Below are positions 25,895 through 26,658 of a DNA stretch of 26,658 bases, in pieces; position 1 is the stretch's first letter, and each line of letters opens with the position of its first letter. The notes under the pieces were generated by a model. The model was not told the DNA's origin. It was given only the letters and a program-made list of their open reading frames with translations, and did no database searches. Position numbers and translations under genes: made by a program. This stretch comes from DASXYU01 sp036502295 (GTDB lineage Bacteria; Actinomycetota; Actinomycetes; Mycobacteriales; Jatrophihabitantaceae): assembly GCA_036502295.1 (NCBI GenBank), contig DASXYU010000087.1:1-26658 (forward strand), given 5' to 3'.

Positions 25895-26020
25895 AAGACG
25901 AGGTTATCCGTTGCGAAACCACCAGGCGGACGCAGAGCAGACAACGAAACCAGCGGGCGAACGGATGCGGCCCGAAGAGAACGTACTTGCGCCCTTAGTG
26001 AACGAAGTGCCGCGTCCGTT

Positions 26021-26060
26021 TGTCCGCGGACATCACAACTTGTCTGCGGACATCACAACG
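26021..26060. repeat. 20-bp tandem repeat with palindromic core at the glnA2-type gene end
   Basis: TGTCCGCGGACATCACAACT (26021-26040) is followed at once by TGTCTGCGGACATCACAACG (26041-26060), 18 of 20 identical. Each unit starts with a 12-bp palindrome, perfect in the first (TGTCCGCGGACA) and with one change in the second. The second unit covers the TGA stop of the glutamine synthetase gene, so the repeat looks like a duplication of the gene end. The remaining gap (25895-26020) holds two copies of CGAAACCA (25913-25920 and 25947-25954) and no clear promoter. Confidence 0.6.
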
Positions 26061-26658
26061 CTGGAAGGTAACGGCGCAGTTCGAAGGGCGAGACCTCGGC
26101 GCGGTACTCGATCCATTCCTCGCGCTTGTTGCGCAGGAAGAAGTCGAAGACGTGCTCGCCCAGGGTCTCGGCGACGAGCTCGCTGTTCTCCATCACGTGC
26201 AACGCGTCGGAGAGGTTGTGCGGCAGTTCGCTGTAACCCAGCGCACGGCGCTCGGAATCGCTCAACGACCAGACGTCGTCCTCGGCAGCCGGCGGCAGCT
26301 CGTAACCCTGCTCGATGCCTCGCAGTCCAGCAGCCAGGACGACGGAGTAGGCGAGGTAGGGGTTGCAGGCCGAGTCCAGCTGGCGCAGCTCGATACGGGT
26401 CGAATTTCCCTTGCCCGGCTTGTACATCGGTACACGCACAAGCGCGGAACGGTTGGCGTGACCCCAGCAGATGTAGGTCGGTGCCTCGACGATCTGACCG
26501 GGGCCTGCATAGCCGAAGAGCCGCTTGTAGGAGTTCACCCATTGGTTGGTGACCGCCGTGATCTCCGCCGCGTGGTGCAGCACTCCGGCGATGAACGACC
26601 GCGCCGTCTTCGAGAGGAAGAGTTCGTCGGTGGGGTCGTGGAAGGCGTTGCGGTCGCC
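26053..26658 (-). CDS. glnA2: Glutamine synthetase family protein, GlnA2-type, C-terminal part only
   Basis: The minus-strand frame is open from the window edge to TGA 26055-26053 and gives the last 201 residues of a glutamine synthetase catalytic domain. Landmarks are SFIAGVLHHAAEITAVTNQWVNSYKRL, the NRSALVRVP arginine region, and TRIELRQLDSACNPYLAYSVVLAAGL. The end FDFFLRNKREEWIEYRAEVSPFELRRYL follows the pattern of mycobacterial GlnA2 rather than GlnA1. GYELPP aligns with the adenylylation loop NLYDLPP of GlnA1, so a Tyr is present at the modified position, but whether GlnE acts on it is unknown. Adjacency to glnE is as in Mycobacterium tuberculosis (glnA2-glnE). It may be a true glutamine synthetase or a gamma-glutamylpolyamine synthetase. 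The N-terminal half that would decide is missing. Confidence 0.88.
   Translation of the reverse strand, partial: GDRNAFHDPTDELFLSKTARSFIAGVLHHAAEITAVTNQWVNSYKRLFGYAGPGQIVEAPTYICWGHANRSALVRVPMYKPGKGNSTRIELRQLDSACNPYLAYSVVLAAGLRGIEQGYELPPAAEDDVWSLSDSERRALGYSELPHNLSDALHVMENSELVAETLGEHVFDFFLRNKREEWIEYRAEVSPFELRRYLPAL

Noticed and set aside
25908..25930. GTTAT...GAAAC as a GlnR box for the amidotransferase-glnE operon
   Set aside because: The half-sites are 7 nt apart instead of 6 and the first is degenerate, and the strand orientation does not help; too weak to call.

Overview
The window is a high-GC stretch with densely packed genes, GTG/TTG starts and many 4-nt stop/start overlaps. Its gene order places it in the Actinomycetota: smc, ftsY, amt, glnK (PII) and glnD lie together, pyk sits next to tesB, and a GlnA2-type glutamine synthetase gene lies upstream of glnE. 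I do not assign a genus. All coding capacity is accounted for by 15 genes (two cut by the window edges). The largest intergenic gap is about 165 bp. No tRNA, rRNA, CRISPR array, transposase or prophage gene was seen.

Left part (1-11134, all minus strand): transcription runs from amt through glnK to glnD, then across a hairpin-rich gap to gltB (glutamate synthase large subunit), pyk (pyruvate kinase) and tesB (acyl-CoA thioesterase II, cut at the edge). A near-consensus GlnR box lies upstream of amt, which fits nitrogen-responsive control of ammonium uptake and PII signalling. gltD, the usual partner of gltB, is not here; pyk follows directly.

Middle part (11135-20961): pepN (aminopeptidase N) is on the plus strand and is convergent with a minus-strand cluster. 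That cluster runs from a 60-residue coiled-coil protein to smc, two tandem lipoprotein L,D-transpeptidases and ftsY. The two transpeptidases split the familiar smc-ftsY pair and are joined to smc and to ftsY by GTGA overlaps. The copy nearer ftsY has SNGC in place of the family SHGC motif.

Right part (20962-26658): a PAP2/Aur1-like membrane protein gene (plus) meets glnE tail to tail at a shared CTAG. glnE is preceded by a class I glutamine amidotransferase gene and the 3' end of a GlnA2-type glutamine synthetase gene, with a 20-bp tandem repeat in between.

Taken together, the window holds an ammonium channel, the PII protein and its modifying enzyme, half of glutamate synthase, a glutamine synthetase homologue and the GS adenylyltransferase, wrapped around chromosome segregation (SMC), membrane targeting (FtsY) and cell-wall cross-linking genes. 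The most unusual signal is a roughly 42-bp GC-rich element present as an in-frame insertion in two unrelated proteins, PepN and GlnE. No wholly new multi-gene system is evident. The best leads are that coding repeat, the transpeptidase pair, and hairpins that cover translation starts in the amt-glnK-glnD operon.
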